NCBI RefSeq assembly: GCF_000003605.2
Contig: NW_003128868.1
Span: 326,443 to 345,712, forward strand
DNA length: 19,270 nt
Direction of reading: 5' to 3'
From: Saccoglossus kowalevskii
Taxonomy: Eukaryota; Hemichordata; Enteropneusta; Harrimaniidae
Part shown: positions 1 through 10,600 of the stretch, in pieces
Layout of the letters: every line of letters starts with the position of its first letter
Position numbering within the stretch: position 1 is the stretch's first letter
The notes under the pieces: model-generated
Databases searched by the model: none
What the model was told of the DNA's origin: nothing
Seen by the model: only the letters and a program-made list of their open reading frames with translations
Translations under genes and position numbers: made by a program

Positions 1-380
1 TCTTTTTTCTGCTTTGTAATTGGTTAGAGTTTTGAAAATGAATAAAGTTGTTTTAGTTGGTCTTGGCGAGTACAGCACGACAGACGCAGTCCAGTCCTGG
101 AGAGTCTTGGGGCGAGTCTTGACACAGTCTTGGGCTAGTCTTCGGTCAGCCTTGCGATAGTCTTGGGGACTTTTCCCCAGGGCGCTGTGTCTTATAGAGT
201 GCTCGACTGATCGACTAAGACGAAAGTTGAAACGTATTTCGCTGTGTGTGTCTTATTTGACTGTAAAGCTTAAGTGACTTTCCCGATCCCATACCTCAAG
301 AGGACGCGAGAGAGAGAGACGAGACGAGATTCCCCCTGACAAGTGTGGAGAACCCCAGAGAGAAGAATTTCCCCTGATAC
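1..380. repeat. Left arm of a long inverted repeat
   Basis: The reverse complement of this arm matches 4691-5087 at roughly 85-90% by eye, with small indels. Matching landmarks include TTTGTAATTGGTTAGAG, the hairpin GGGGACTTTTCCCC, GGGCGCTGTGTCTTA and CAAGTGTGGAGAACCC. Inside it, AGTCTTGG-like words recur every 11-19 bp between about 100 and 165, like the subterminal repeats of DNA transposons. The arm starts at or beyond the window edge, so its true end and target duplication cannot be seen. Confidence 0.88.
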
Positions 381-408
381 TATTACAAGACTGGTAGGAG
401 TTAATAAA

Positions 409-910
409 TTTGGAACGAAAGTATTAAAAAAACAGTCTTTGGCTGTTGCCATGGTAGCTGTGGGCCAGGATTGTTTTTCCAATTAATGACGGTACGACCT
501 GCTTGTCAAGTATGAACAAAATTAGCCAATCCAAAAAAATCTCAGAGAGGAGTTAAAAGCTGTTGCTGGTGAAAAGTTACTCCAACGTTGGGGTTCATTT
601 TCTCGGTAATAGATATAAAAAAACAGTAAATTGTTGCTCACACTCAAACTGAGTAGAATGAGCTACGTCCGTGCTTTTTAATCATAGAAATGTAGGGCGT
701 GATACATTTGGCGTGAAGGTATTAAACAAATCAGTTTTTGGATGTTGCCATGAAAACGGTGGTCAGAATTTGTTTTCAGATTTTAGGAAAAGTAACTTTG
801 TGCCCACACTCAAGCTGAGTAAAATGAGCTATGTCTGAGGTGTTGTATACTAAATTTGTTGGAGAGATACATTTTTTGGCTGTTGCTATGGCAACGGTGG
901 GTAAATCGGC
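409..910. repeat. Degenerate subrepeats carrying X-box-like palindromes
   Basis: The block starting near 409 (ATTTGG, GTATTAAA, TGTTGCCATG, GTGG) recurs near 706, and its palindromic core recurs a third time at 882-895. A second shared word, CACTCAA.CTGAGTA.AATGAGCTA, lies at 641-667 and again from 806. Copies are diverged and unevenly spaced, so this is an old internal duplication within the long-arm element. Confidence 0.6.
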
Positions 911-2525
911 CAAGCCAAGACACACAAAAGTGATTTAAATGGCTCCAGTGGAGCGGATCGCCAATACTATGTTCATTTGCATATTGACCGTTAAAATACC
1001 AAAAACATTATTGCATACTAGAAGTACCATTAGTTTTGTTCATATTTTATTTCACTCGGCAAGTATATTTACCCAAGGTTAAAATATCGTACTTCTAAAT
1101 ATAGTTTATTTCTGCTATGTTTCGAAAAACGCTACTCTTGAAAGGACTACTTTGTTTGCTCTCAGACCTCATTTGCATATGCGGTGTGGAAATACCGATT
1201 TTGATTTCAGGGACTAATCAAAATAAACTGCAGTACATATGTAATAATGTGAAATATTTCATTTTCACTGTAAACATTTTTCCGCTTAAATAAATTCCAA
1301 TGAAAATGCCATTTCCCTCATACTCTATTGAGACTTGACACAGCACAGTGAAATTTGGATTCACACGTAATGCTTGAAAACTAAAATAAATTAAGTGAAA
1401 TTCTATGTGACTTCATAAGAGTTGGAAATGAACAAATTATATGACCCCAAAACATCAATTCACCGATGTATTCTATTTGACTTCAGGAGAAATTGAAATA
1501 AACAAATTATATGACAAGGAACTTAATTATAATTTCAGCTTCTAGTTCAGCACTGGTTAAATAAACTACCTCGTCTTTATACCAACTTGAAGTTATTCAT
1601 TGCCTACATCCGTGACTTCAAAATCCATGTTTCAATCCTAGGAATTTCACTTGCTATTAATTGCATGGGAGTGCCAGTCTTTTATTTTTTTATTTTCATG
1701 TCAATTTCTTGCGATTACTCGGAACATGAAGCTGTAACCACATACCGTCTATGTGCTGTAACTAAATCCTGGTATAAGCACTGGTTAGGCAGGTTTGAAC
1801 TATGTATTTGAAGCCAGCTGAGAGATATATCCAATCCAATATATTTCTCATTGTTTGGTAACTATTTGCTGTAAATGCAACAAAAATAAATAAAAAAATA
1901 TTACCCACACAGCATTCTACAGGTTACTTATTATTATTATTTATTCATTCATTTTTGCATGGTGGAGTTTCGTGAGGTTTAATATTTTTTCGCGACGTTC
2001 TTTATTTACGTTGGTCTTTGAGTTGTGTTCATTTTGCTAACTACTTCAATGTTACGTTGAGCCAAAACGATTCCAGGTTTCCAATCGCTTAGTTTCATGT
2101 GAGTGTGTATCTAGTATGATTAGAACCCATGGCGTTTGTATTGTGCGTTTTTTTTATTTCCCATGTTGGCTACGCCGTAATATGCAACCACTTTCATGTT
2201 TTATTGTGACTTTGTGAGTGTTCAATGATGTCTTTCCCGCTCGTCACGCCATAACCCAGTTTCAACCACACGGCCATTTTCCAACGAAATGCGTGACCCT
2301 TGGCGTGACCCCACTGACTATATGATGGTTCTGTTCAACGGTTAAGCTAGGATTTATTACCGTTACTATCATTATATTGTCACGTGATTTGTTTTAACTT
2401 ATGTGTAATGTGTTAAGTATCTTTATTGTAGCTTGTATATACCAATTCGTATATCCCGATGAAACGACCCTGATTGATTTGTGACGTAACCAATTCGTGT
2501 GTAGGTTCGGCTTCTAGAACTGTGC
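911..2525. other. AT-rich stretch without a recognisable gene
   Basis: I see no supported coding region. The only open frames are short and composition-driven, such as one of 74 codons at 1587-1811. One local duplication lies at 1401-1514. Short AT microsatellite-like runs occur near 1880-1945. Confidence 0.6.
1401..1514. repeat. 44 bp direct duplication, period 70
   Basis: The segments 1401-1444 and 1471-1514 both run from TTCTAT.TGACTTCA to AACAAATTATATGAC, with about seven or eight differences. The 26 bp spacer is not shared. It is a simple local duplication of unknown origin. Confidence 0.75.
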
Positions 2526-2974
2526 TGAAGTTAAATATTATGTGAACGTTATCAATGTTGTTAGATAATACACAATTTACATCTTTTAGACATTGAGCTT
2601 TTTCAACGTTGCTGACGATGAGGGACGTCATCGAAGAAGCAAACTATCTGAATATGATTCTGTAGGACTAAATTGTGATTGTTCTATAATGTATATACAT
2701 GTACATATGTGAAATTCACCTTAAACGTCGTAAATCAATATTAATTTCTTTTGTGATCATTTTCAGAATATGTTATGACCATTATTTCATAAGTTATATA
2801 TATTACAAAGTAATATGCTGTAGAATAAGATTGGCATTTTTTATAACATATTATGCATATGAAGAAAGTAAGTCTTTCCAAAGTTAGCTTTCAGTCATTA
2901 ACATAAATATTAAATGTTATTGTTTTTGAATGTGCTTACTCAGTGACCGTTATGCCTTTACTCAGAGGTAGTTT
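2526..2974 (+). repeat. Dispersed 0.45 kb repeat, copy A
   Basis: It matches 12208-12653 almost end to end, sharing TGAAGTTAAATATTATGTGA at the start and CTCAGAGGTAGTTT at the end. Its first half also matches 10876-11118. No open frame is conserved among copies and I see no terminal inverted repeats or poly-A tail, so the class (SINE-like, MITE-like or duplicated non-coding DNA) is unresolved. Confidence 0.85.
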
Positions 2975-3726
2975 GTTTGTTCCCACCAGATAAGCAATCA
3001 TGTAGGAGAATGTGACAGGATCAAAGTTAAATTACTATACGTGATTAAGTAATTGTTACTGTCGTGTGGAGTCGGGCTTCATCAAAATGTCTTCTGATCT
3101 CAACAATATTTAGAATGAGTGGTTGGTCAAAAGTTTGATGACTTAGGTGCATCTATTGGCTAAGCTTGTTGTACATAGATGCAAAAGAGTATAGGAACCA
3201 TTAATGCTGTAGGGTGTATTGGAAGGGATGGAGGATTTGTAATGATTGGTTTTAATGTGCTATGTTGTTTTTTCAGGATGCAGCCTGATATTTGTTGTAT
3301 TCTTAGTTTTTCAATTATGGCTACATTTTTTGTGGTGGGTGGAAGATGTGTTTCATTATTTGTTGAGTCGTTGTTTGGACACCATGCAGCTTTAAAATGG
3401 TATGGTCCAAATCAAAATTTGATATGGCTGCATCTTCTTAAAACATGACATCAAAATGATTTTTGTTTATTTATTTAGTGTTGCAGATCCTGAGAAATAT
3501 GCATGATATCGTGTAGCAGGCTATGGCTGGCAAGCAGATAATGGTTTTATTTACTAAAAACATACATAACAATGGGATTTTAAAGCGCGTGAACCGAGTG
3601 AATTGAGTTTGATTCAAGATGGCGCTATGCATGACTTGGATGTCCCAGCTGCTAATAATTTCTCAAAACAGGCATTCGTTTTTTTAATTTTAGCTCAGAA
3701 AACGACTATCGATATATCCCACAGGT
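2975..3726. other. Stretch without a recognisable gene
   Basis: One 89-codon frame (3179-3448, plus) has no recognisable motif and ordinary AT-rich composition. I see no repeats here beyond the flanking elements. Confidence 0.5.
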
Positions 3727-4275
3727 AAAATCGTTATGTCAGTCCCACTGATGATCTGTATTATATCGTCACATATCAGTCCCACTGATATTTTATATCA
3801 GCCTCGTTACGTTAAAATCGCCACATCAGTCCCACTGATAATCTGTATTGCATCGTCTTATATCAGTCTCACTGATATTTTATAACAGCCTCGTTACGCT
3901 AAAATCGTAATATCAGTCCCACTGATAATCTGTATCAGATCATCTTATATCAGTCTCGCTGATATTTTATAACAGCTTTGTTGCGTTAAAATCGCTATAT
4001 CAGTCCCACTGATAATCTGTATCGTGTTGCGCATATCAGTCCCGTTTATATTTTATAACAGCCTCGTTACGTTAAACTCGCTATATCAGTCTCACTGATA
4101 TACCGTATCGTATCGTCTTGTCTTGTAACAGTCTCGCTGATATATTATATCAGCCTCGTTACGTTAAAATCGCTACATCAGTCCGACTGATAATCTGTAT
4201 CGCATCGCATCATCTCATATCAGTCCTACTGATATTTTATAACGGCCTCGTTATGTTAAAATCGCTACATCAATC
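3727..4275. repeat. Hairpin satellite, about six units of 86-92 bp
   Basis: AAAATCG-type unit starts occur at 3727, 3814, 3901, 3988, 4074, 4166 and 4258, giving periods of 87, 87, 87, 86, 92 and 92. Each unit holds two small palindromes of the form ATCAGTCCCACTGAT (6 bp stem, 3 nt loop). These are separated by CTGTATCG-rich and ATTTTATAACAGCCTCGTTACG-like linkers. The fourth unit has lost part of its second palindrome. The array lies inside the long-arm element. Confidence 0.93.
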
Positions 4276-4690
4276 CCACAAACACACAACTCGATCCCCA
4301 CAGGCAGTGTCAATATTGTGAACTTAATTGTCGAATATATTGGAAACTCCCAAACTTCAAGTTGCCGCCACAGACCGGGGAAGTTGACATAATTACGTAT
4401 TATGTCATGCCGAGCGCTTCTTAAAAAGGGAAAGCAATGTTAGTCGATAGCAATGGTTACTCGTACAATACGAAGAGTACTGAACAGCAATGGTTGAGGT
4501 GAAAACTATTGTCCCTAACAATATATGTCGCTCTGCTGTGGACATTGTTGAGAAGGCTAACGTTAAAAAACACGTCCCGACTGCCCAGCCTACAGCCAAC
4601 AGGTACCAAACAGCCTTATCCGAGCAGCGAATAGATTGCGACCGACCGGCATGACCTAAAAATGAAGCAACTAGAAAGTATGATAGTCCT
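4276..4690. other. Spacer between satellite and right inverted arm
   Basis: A 96-codon minus-strand frame at 4695-4405 reads as moderately hydrophobic but shows no recognisable family. I treat it as chance. Nothing else is supported here. Confidence 0.4.
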
Positions 4691-5087
4691 ATCACGGGGA
4701 AATTCTTTCTACTCTCGGGTTCTCCACACTTGTCGTCTCGTCTCTCTATCTCGTCCCCTTGAGGTACGGGATCGGGGAAGTCACTTATACTTGACAGTCA
4801 AATAAGACACACACAACGAAATACGTTTCAGCTCTCGTCTTAGTTGGTCTGTCGAGCACTCTGTAAGACACAGCGCCCTGGGGAAAAGTCCCCAAGACTA
4901 ATCACAAGGCTGACCCAAGACTCTCTTAGACTGCGTCAAGGCTCGCCCCAAGTCTCTCTCGGACTCGACTCGACTCTCCAGGACTGCACTCTCTCTACTG
5001 CATTTATCGTGCTGTGCTCCCCAAGACCAACTCAAACTCTCTTTATTCATTTTCAAAACTCTAACCAATTACAAAACAGCAAAAAGA
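4691..5087. repeat. Right arm of the long inverted repeat
   Basis: This is the inverted partner of the left arm. The match runs inward to about 4691, where the copies diverge after AATTTCCCC. Outward, it continues to the last base the window allows at 5087, followed by CACT. The true element end may therefore lie a few bases past 5087, and a possible terminal word is AGTGTC/GACACT. Several short open frames overlap this arm but are simply readings of the repeat. Confidence 0.88.
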
Positions 5088-5385
5088 CACTAGGGCGTAA
5101 CCTTCAATCATAAAGCCAATCACACTAAGTACTGAATACGTCATATCTTTTGATTAATCGTTCACTACATTAATAACTATGGATACCAACTGTCAAAATC
5201 GCGACGGTTATCTGGTAATTAGTTCTAAATCACTGAGCCACGTTCCGTCCAAAACTTCAAATAGGCCTGAACGATGACAGACATAACACAGCAATTCGCT
5301 AATAATCAGCTAATTAAGTCGGTCAACAGATACGCAAAAACAAATTCATGACAGTCCTATTATTAATCGTCATCGCATATCTACG
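5088..5385. other. Spacer between the two TIR elements
   Basis: I see no coding region or repeat in this unique-looking AT-rich spacer. Confidence 0.5.
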
Positions 5386-6139
5386 GAAGCGTATTGGCGC
5401 CACACTCTTAGCAAAATATTTTTAAAAAATCTCGTTATAACGAGTCTATTTTTTTATGACGTGTTTATTTGTATCGTTATAACGAGTAATTTTCTAGTTA
5501 TAACGAGTTTATTTACTGCGCCCTCAGCTTTTATTTTAAACATGAATGTACTTTCGGTTCATTGAGATGCTGTGGCATTCATATCGGGAAAATCCCACTG
5601 AAACATATTCCATATGGCTTGAGTTTATCATACCCATCTAGATGCCACAACAAATCCGGACCTTTATTGTAATATCATCTTCGTCGTAGCCTACGACGGC
5701 TTCTAAGAAGGACACCGACAGGATCCAACAACTTCCGCAGGAGTCTCACTGTTTCCTGGGCACAACAAGTCCACTTTAAATGTATCCATCGGTAGCCTGG
5801 CAATTGGTTAGATCCCTGAATTTGTCCCTGAATTGATATTGGTGAATTTTTTTTTCTCCTGAAGAGTCCTAGCTTTCGCAACCATCTTTTGAGGGACCAT
5901 ATACTTAAAATTACATTGTGCCTGTGAGCTACATTGACCAATATTTCGTTGTAGTTGAGACTAAGGCGGAAGTAAAATGTAATGAGTTCATCTCTATCCA
6001 CCATTGCTGCAGCATATGACATCAGCTGAGACAATTATAAAATAAACTCGTTATAACGAGAAAAATAAACTCGTTATAACGAGGAAATATACTCGTTATA
6101 ACGAGATTTTTTGCTATGAATGTGGCACCAATACGCTTC
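5386..6139. mobile_element. 754 bp non-autonomous TIR element with CTCGTTATAACGAG palindromes
   Basis: The ends are inverted: GAAGCGTATTGGCGCCACA at 5386 against the reverse complement of the end at 6139, GAAGCGTATTGGTGCCACA, then TAGCAAAA. Inside each end are three copies of the palindrome CTCGTTATAACGAG. Left copies are at 5431-5444, 5473-5486 (one mismatch) and 5494-5507 (one mismatch). Right copies are at 6047-6060, 6070-6083 and 6092-6105. Between them is a broken integrase-type gene on the minus strand. This is best read as an internally deleted DNA transposon. Flanks share TAC close to both ends, but I cannot fix the target duplication. Confidence 0.85.
5530..6022 (-). pseudogene. Integrase-core (rve-type) transposase fragment
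   Basis: Reading from ATG 6022, an N-terminal HTH-like region contains DELITFYFRLSLNYNEI and LKRWLRKLGLFRRK. GYRWIHLKW, QETVRLLRKLLDP and an Arg-rich RRRLRRR follow. A TGA at 5677-5675 interrupts, but the same frame continues as YYNKGPDLLWHLDGYDKLKP, the start of the integrase catalytic core with its first Asp. A frame change then gives GFSRY and the sequence ends. From memory this matches integrase-core proteins common in marine invertebrates and fish. Only the N-terminal part survives, so it is inactive. Confidence 0.75.
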
Positions 6140-6147
6140 TGTACATA

Positions 6148-6260
6148 TCAGTTTCACTGATGATAAAAATAATATCGTCCCATGGTTTATCACGTCGCAT
6201 CATATCAGTCCCACTGATAATAAAACAATCGTCCCATGTTACGGCACGTCGTAGCGTATA
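6148..6260. repeat. Two-copy relative of the hairpin satellite
   Basis: ATCAGTTTCACTGAT (6148-6162) and ATCAGTCCCACTGAT (6204-6218) lie 56 bp apart. Each is followed by AAT-rich sequence, then ATCGTCCCATG and CACGTCG. The palindrome is the same as in the array at 3727-4275, but the linkers differ. It starts nine bases outside the right end of the 754 bp element. Confidence 0.75.
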
Positions 6261-7410
6261 AATACGTCCTATATTGATCCATGCTATGTTTTGTATGTGT
6301 AATTCAAACCAGGCGACAATGACTCACGTGACGCCTAATGATACCACAATACTTCGCATATATTGGTGATGTGGGATTTAGTGCCAGAGTGATTTTTTTA
6401 TATCATGTCAATAAGTAAATGTTACAAATGAATTCAATTGCTTTGACACCTTGTCGATGGAATTAAGCGACCGATTCGCTATACCATTTCAATTGTTCTG
6501 TGTGCTTTGGAACCGTGCAGCCAGAGCAAAAGGCGTGTAGGACTCTTTGTATCACCCGCTAAAATGTGAGTGTTAATTGGCTGCGTTCTTTCCACAAACT
6601 TTGAAAAAATGTCATTAATAAGACAAAAAAATAGGCTGTGAATATAAAGCTTTACAATCGTTGACTATTTAATATAAAAAAACACTATATATGGACACGT
6701 ATCAAATATAATTTTTCGGAACACTGTCCTCCCATATGTGCAAACAGTCATGCTTATATTAACTTCCTAATAAGCTTCAGTAGTGTCAAAATAACGTATA
6801 TGTTAAGCATAAGTCTTTCAATTCTACAACTGTGCTTGGTTGTGTACTAGCTTTGTAATAACGAGTATAGTAACGTCCCTCAAAATAACATTAATTTGTG
6901 AAAAACTACATATAAAAACGATTTGGCCGGCGATTACGTCATCAATTTACGTCACAGAAATGCCTCGATACTAGTCGTCGCGATTTGTCGATCTTTTTTT
7001 CGCTACAATTAATTTTCGCTGTTAGAATTTCTAGATGTTTTGTATTGATTTTTGTCACTAATTTTTGACGAATATAATGTAAAATATAGGAAATAGGGTA
7101 TATTCCCTGGATTTTAATTTCACTGAATTATTCCTTCAGCGAAAAATGGCGAAAATAAATTCCAAGTGAAAATAAAGTGTTTTACAGTAATTAATTACTA
7201 TATTATCCGATTTATAGCATCTTGATGCATGTAACATTGGGAAGATAATAGGCAATGTGTGGAATACTGTGTCTAATTTGAGCCGACTTTCAGACAACTA
7301 TCCAACCGCCCAACATTATCCTAGTATGCGTAACGTTGGGTCTGTTTTTTTTATCCTAATTATAAGTATGTATTACAAAAACTACTTGCATAATGCCTTC
7401 CCAAATTTCA
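6261..7410. other. 3' flank of the UGT gene, no gene seen
   Basis: This AT-rich stretch lies downstream of the UGT stop codon and presumably contains its 3' UTR. I find no supported coding frame or repeat. No AATAAA on the minus strand stands out near the stop; ATTAAA-like words occur farther away near 7112. Confidence 0.5.
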
Positions 7411-7699
7411 TCACTGTTCCTTCTTTCTTTTCAATTTGATATTAGTTGGTTTGCAACACATTTTAAAGATTAATCTAATCACTTGCTGCAAGATAATAAT
7501 GACAATGGCTACTACGGCTAGTAAAAATATTGCAATATCGAGGAGGTAATACTGCAGGAAATTCAGTTGGAGGGATGCTGGTTTGAGGTGATCACCGCCA
7601 AACTTCAAAATGTGTTCAATCCAAAATACAGCTGCATCTCCTGGTGGCATTGGAGTATCTCTCTGGATACTGGATAATCTAGCGGCGTTCTCTTTGTAC
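7411..7699 (-). CDS. UGT coding exon 4 (C-terminus, membrane anchor, KKxx)
   Basis: The acceptor is TTTTGGTAG|GTAC, whose first base completes Arg433, and the stop TGA is at 7413-7411. The exon encodes YKENAARLSSIQRD, then DAAVFWIEH, a hydrophobic span rich in I, V and L, and a basic cytosolic tail ending KKEQ. The tail length and dilysine fit a type I ER membrane UGT. I saw no clear AATAAA on this strand within about 200 nt downstream. Confidence 0.93.
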
Positions 7700-10600
7700 C
7701 TACCAAAAATAATTTGTACTATAAATTAGTATCTGTGCAATCTTCAAGTTGTACTTTTTTAAAAGGACCCATGGAGTTACAATTTTAATTATAACATATT
7801 ACTGATTAGCAGTCTGTCAGTAAGAGTCCCTTACCTAGGGTCTTCGATCACTTGTTTCACAGCATTGTAGACATCATCTTCTGTAAAAGATTTCAAATCT
7901 ATAACAATTGCCATCCCTTTGTCGACCAGTCTTCTTGTATTTTCAAACTGATCTCCGAATGTCGCCACGCCAATAAAAGGCACTGCATGATAGATAGCCT
8001 CATTTATTCCATTGATACCTCCATGGCCTATGAATGCTTTAGTATTTGGGTGACCTATTGAACATATGGGGTAAGTAAGAACAATTATTACATATGTTTG
8101 AACAAATAGCAAAGTCGTTATTCCGAATATGTATACACTATAATACACGGGGCAACAGGGGAAAACTGGTGAAATTTTCATGTTTTTTTCAATAATCGGT
8201 ATATCACTTCCTTTTAGTACATTCGTTCAGTACAGCTATTAGTTGTTAGTACAAAAACAGTACTAATGTTATTTTAGACGTAAAATGGAGAGAAAACTGA
8301 GCACAACAAGCTGACTTCCATCTGTCATTTAAAATGCAAACAACCACATATTTATTTACATAGTTCAAATGCTTGACATATTGTGAACAATGGCATTACG
8401 TTGTGTTAAGTAATCTGTTGCGTTGTTTGCTATTGCAAATGAAACCCAATCTTACCAGTTTCCGTTATACTGTCAGTGTCAACAGTTTCCGTATATACAT
8501 ATTCATTTTTGAAAGAGCGTACACACAACCAAAATCTATTTTTTCGTCAAGGCAAAGCTACATTATTTTAACATGAGAAAGAAGAGAGGTCGTTTAAAAA
8601 AAGTATTTTGAACCAATGAGTGAAGAAACTAGTCAGACTGAGTGGGTACAGCCGATGATTTAGAAGACGACACGTTTGTACGGAGCTGTTTGTACGTACT
8701 TTATAAGAACCTGTCACAGCGAAATTCTTCTGAAAACCCCCTATCAAAAGGTTAAATCGTCGGGCAGAAATTTTGTGATTTTGACAGGATCCAGTTTATC
8801 TCCACTCACATGCTCGATATGTAAACAATCTTTTCAAAACATGAATTATCAAAATTCTGAATATTTCAGCTTTCAGAAATTATATAGTCTGCCATAAATA
8901 TGTTTTGATTTGAGTTGCTCAGACCATTTTAAATAAACGATTGGATTGCTACATTAAACTGCAATTTACGATAGTCCAAAAACACAAAACAAAGTGTAAA
9001 TTCAGTGTTACAAATATCGTTATACCACAAGGAGAGAGCACACTCTGCTTCTCCATATGTCATTCTGACTAACAAGTACATCCCAGTTCACAGGCGAATG
9101 ACTCACAAAACAGTATCAAAAAAATAAACGACTGACAAATAATTAAAGATACAATTAACTGGCAAGCATTCCACAGCACCATGCCGTTATTATGGTTTAT
9201 ATGAGTGATGACAATGTTACTACGTGTTAGCTGTTCTCATTTTTTAAGTATGAAATGATCTATCACTATCTTGTACTAATATTTCTACATAAAGTACATA
9301 TCTGAGATTTAGCATTTTTGCATCCACAAACATATATTCTAGGATGTTACCTTATATATTTTAGTCTAGATACATATATGTCGTTTAGAGGTACGTTTTG
9401 GGAGCGCTGTCACAAATTACGATTCCTTTATCATTTTGGAGTTCAGAAAGCTGATATACTGATACAAGTAATATACTAGGGTCACTCATGAGATATTGTC
9501 TATGTATTACCTAGGAGATCATTTTGCGGAATCCAACTGCTGAGTTTAGTGTTCTCACCAAGTCCATTTGGTGGATTTCCAACGTATTTCATAATCACTT
9601 TCTGTGGCAATCTAGCAAACGCTCTAACAAACTTAGTTGCCTTTTCCATGTCTTCGCCGATGTTAACCTGTGAACCAAGTGTAAATACTACAATTCCTTC
9701 TTCAGCCGATTCGACGAATTCGGTCCATTCCTACGGAGGAAACAAAACGGAAAACACTGCTTGAATATCAATCATATTTCTAATTTTCGCCTCACTGTGA
9801 ATTAAAAATACCACAAAAATGTGTGTGTTAACTGATTATCATTCAAAGGCACAACATTTGTGCCACATAGATCCACTATTGTTTATTATTGTTGTTGAAG
9901 GGCTTCTGAAATTAATGAATAAATATATGTTACCAACTTTTATTTGGTGGTTCATAAACAAACTTATATAAACACGAACAAAAAAAAACGGATTGAAATA
10001 TTCTAGAGTGACAGCCAAGCTGACCTTAAATGCAAATGTTAATCATTAGCACAACAACTTTTTGCTTAATATAACACGATTTACATTTGTTTTCATAAAT
10101 ATGGCTATGTTTATTTTTTCTTTCTTCACCGGTCATAAGAAGCCACAGCATAATTCTGCTTGTTACCGCATAACTCCATTTTAGAAAGAAGGTCAACGAA
10201 CTTTAGTTAGCACACCTGATATACGTATGATTTATCCAGACCAACATGTTGCATTCCATCAAAAATCAACTCATACAGTTGAGTTAGCATGCATCCAGTT
10301 GTCTACCAATTGAAATGTTTCAGCAATCAGTTTTATTATTCCATGCACGCCTCTAAACGCAGGGTAATTTACACAACTGCAAAGAATGTATTGCCAGTTG
10401 CTCATAAATAATTCAAACCAATCACAATCAAAATGAAATTCATCTGTCGGCACTACTTGCTGTGGTTGATTTCAGGGGTTTCAAACTCGTGCTTATCCAA
10501 CTGCTTTCAATAACCATGAAAAGACAATTTCGTCATCAACTCCACCTTGGACGAAGTCAAATCGTCTTTAAAGATTAAAGAAACAATTAACATGCAAACA

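Larger units (their letters stand above)
1..5091. mobile_element. Foldback / long-TIR element of about 5 kb, no recognisable transposase
   Basis: Two nearly 390 bp inverted arms enclose about 4.3 kb containing degenerate X-box-bearing subrepeats, a copy of the 0.45 kb dispersed repeat and a hairpin satellite. No long open frame or known transposase appears inside. This fits a non-autonomous foldback-type element, or the shell of a long-TIR element such as a Polinton. The Polinton idea rests only on arm length. An inverted segmental duplication is an alternative, but subterminal repeats in both arms favour a transposon. Confidence 0.6.

Noticed and set aside
3179-3448. 89-codon plus frame rich in Cys and Phe
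   Set aside because: No motif, no homology I recognise, and typical of AT-rich random frames.
3727-4275. CRISPR-like or riboswitch-like array suggested by regular palindromic repeats
   Set aside because: Units are contiguous with conserved linkers and no unique spacers, and the host is clearly eukaryotic. It is a tandem satellite.
4405-4695. 96-codon minus frame with hydrophobic segments
   Set aside because: No recognisable family, it abuts the inverted arm, and its composition fits chance. It also lacks a conserved copy elsewhere in the window.
4844-5113. 89-codon plus frame
   Set aside because: It is a reading of the subterminal-repeat-rich inverted arm, and the left arm does not keep the frame.
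5386-6139. CTCGTTATAACGAG copies as bacterial-type operators
   Set aside because: They are symmetrically placed at both ends of a TIR element in eukaryotic DNA, so transposon binding sites are the simpler reading.
8055-8181. Extra N-terminal residues on the exon 3 frame
   Set aside because: Intronic read-through. The acceptor CAATAG at 8055 and the split Gly codon fit the UGT signature exactly.
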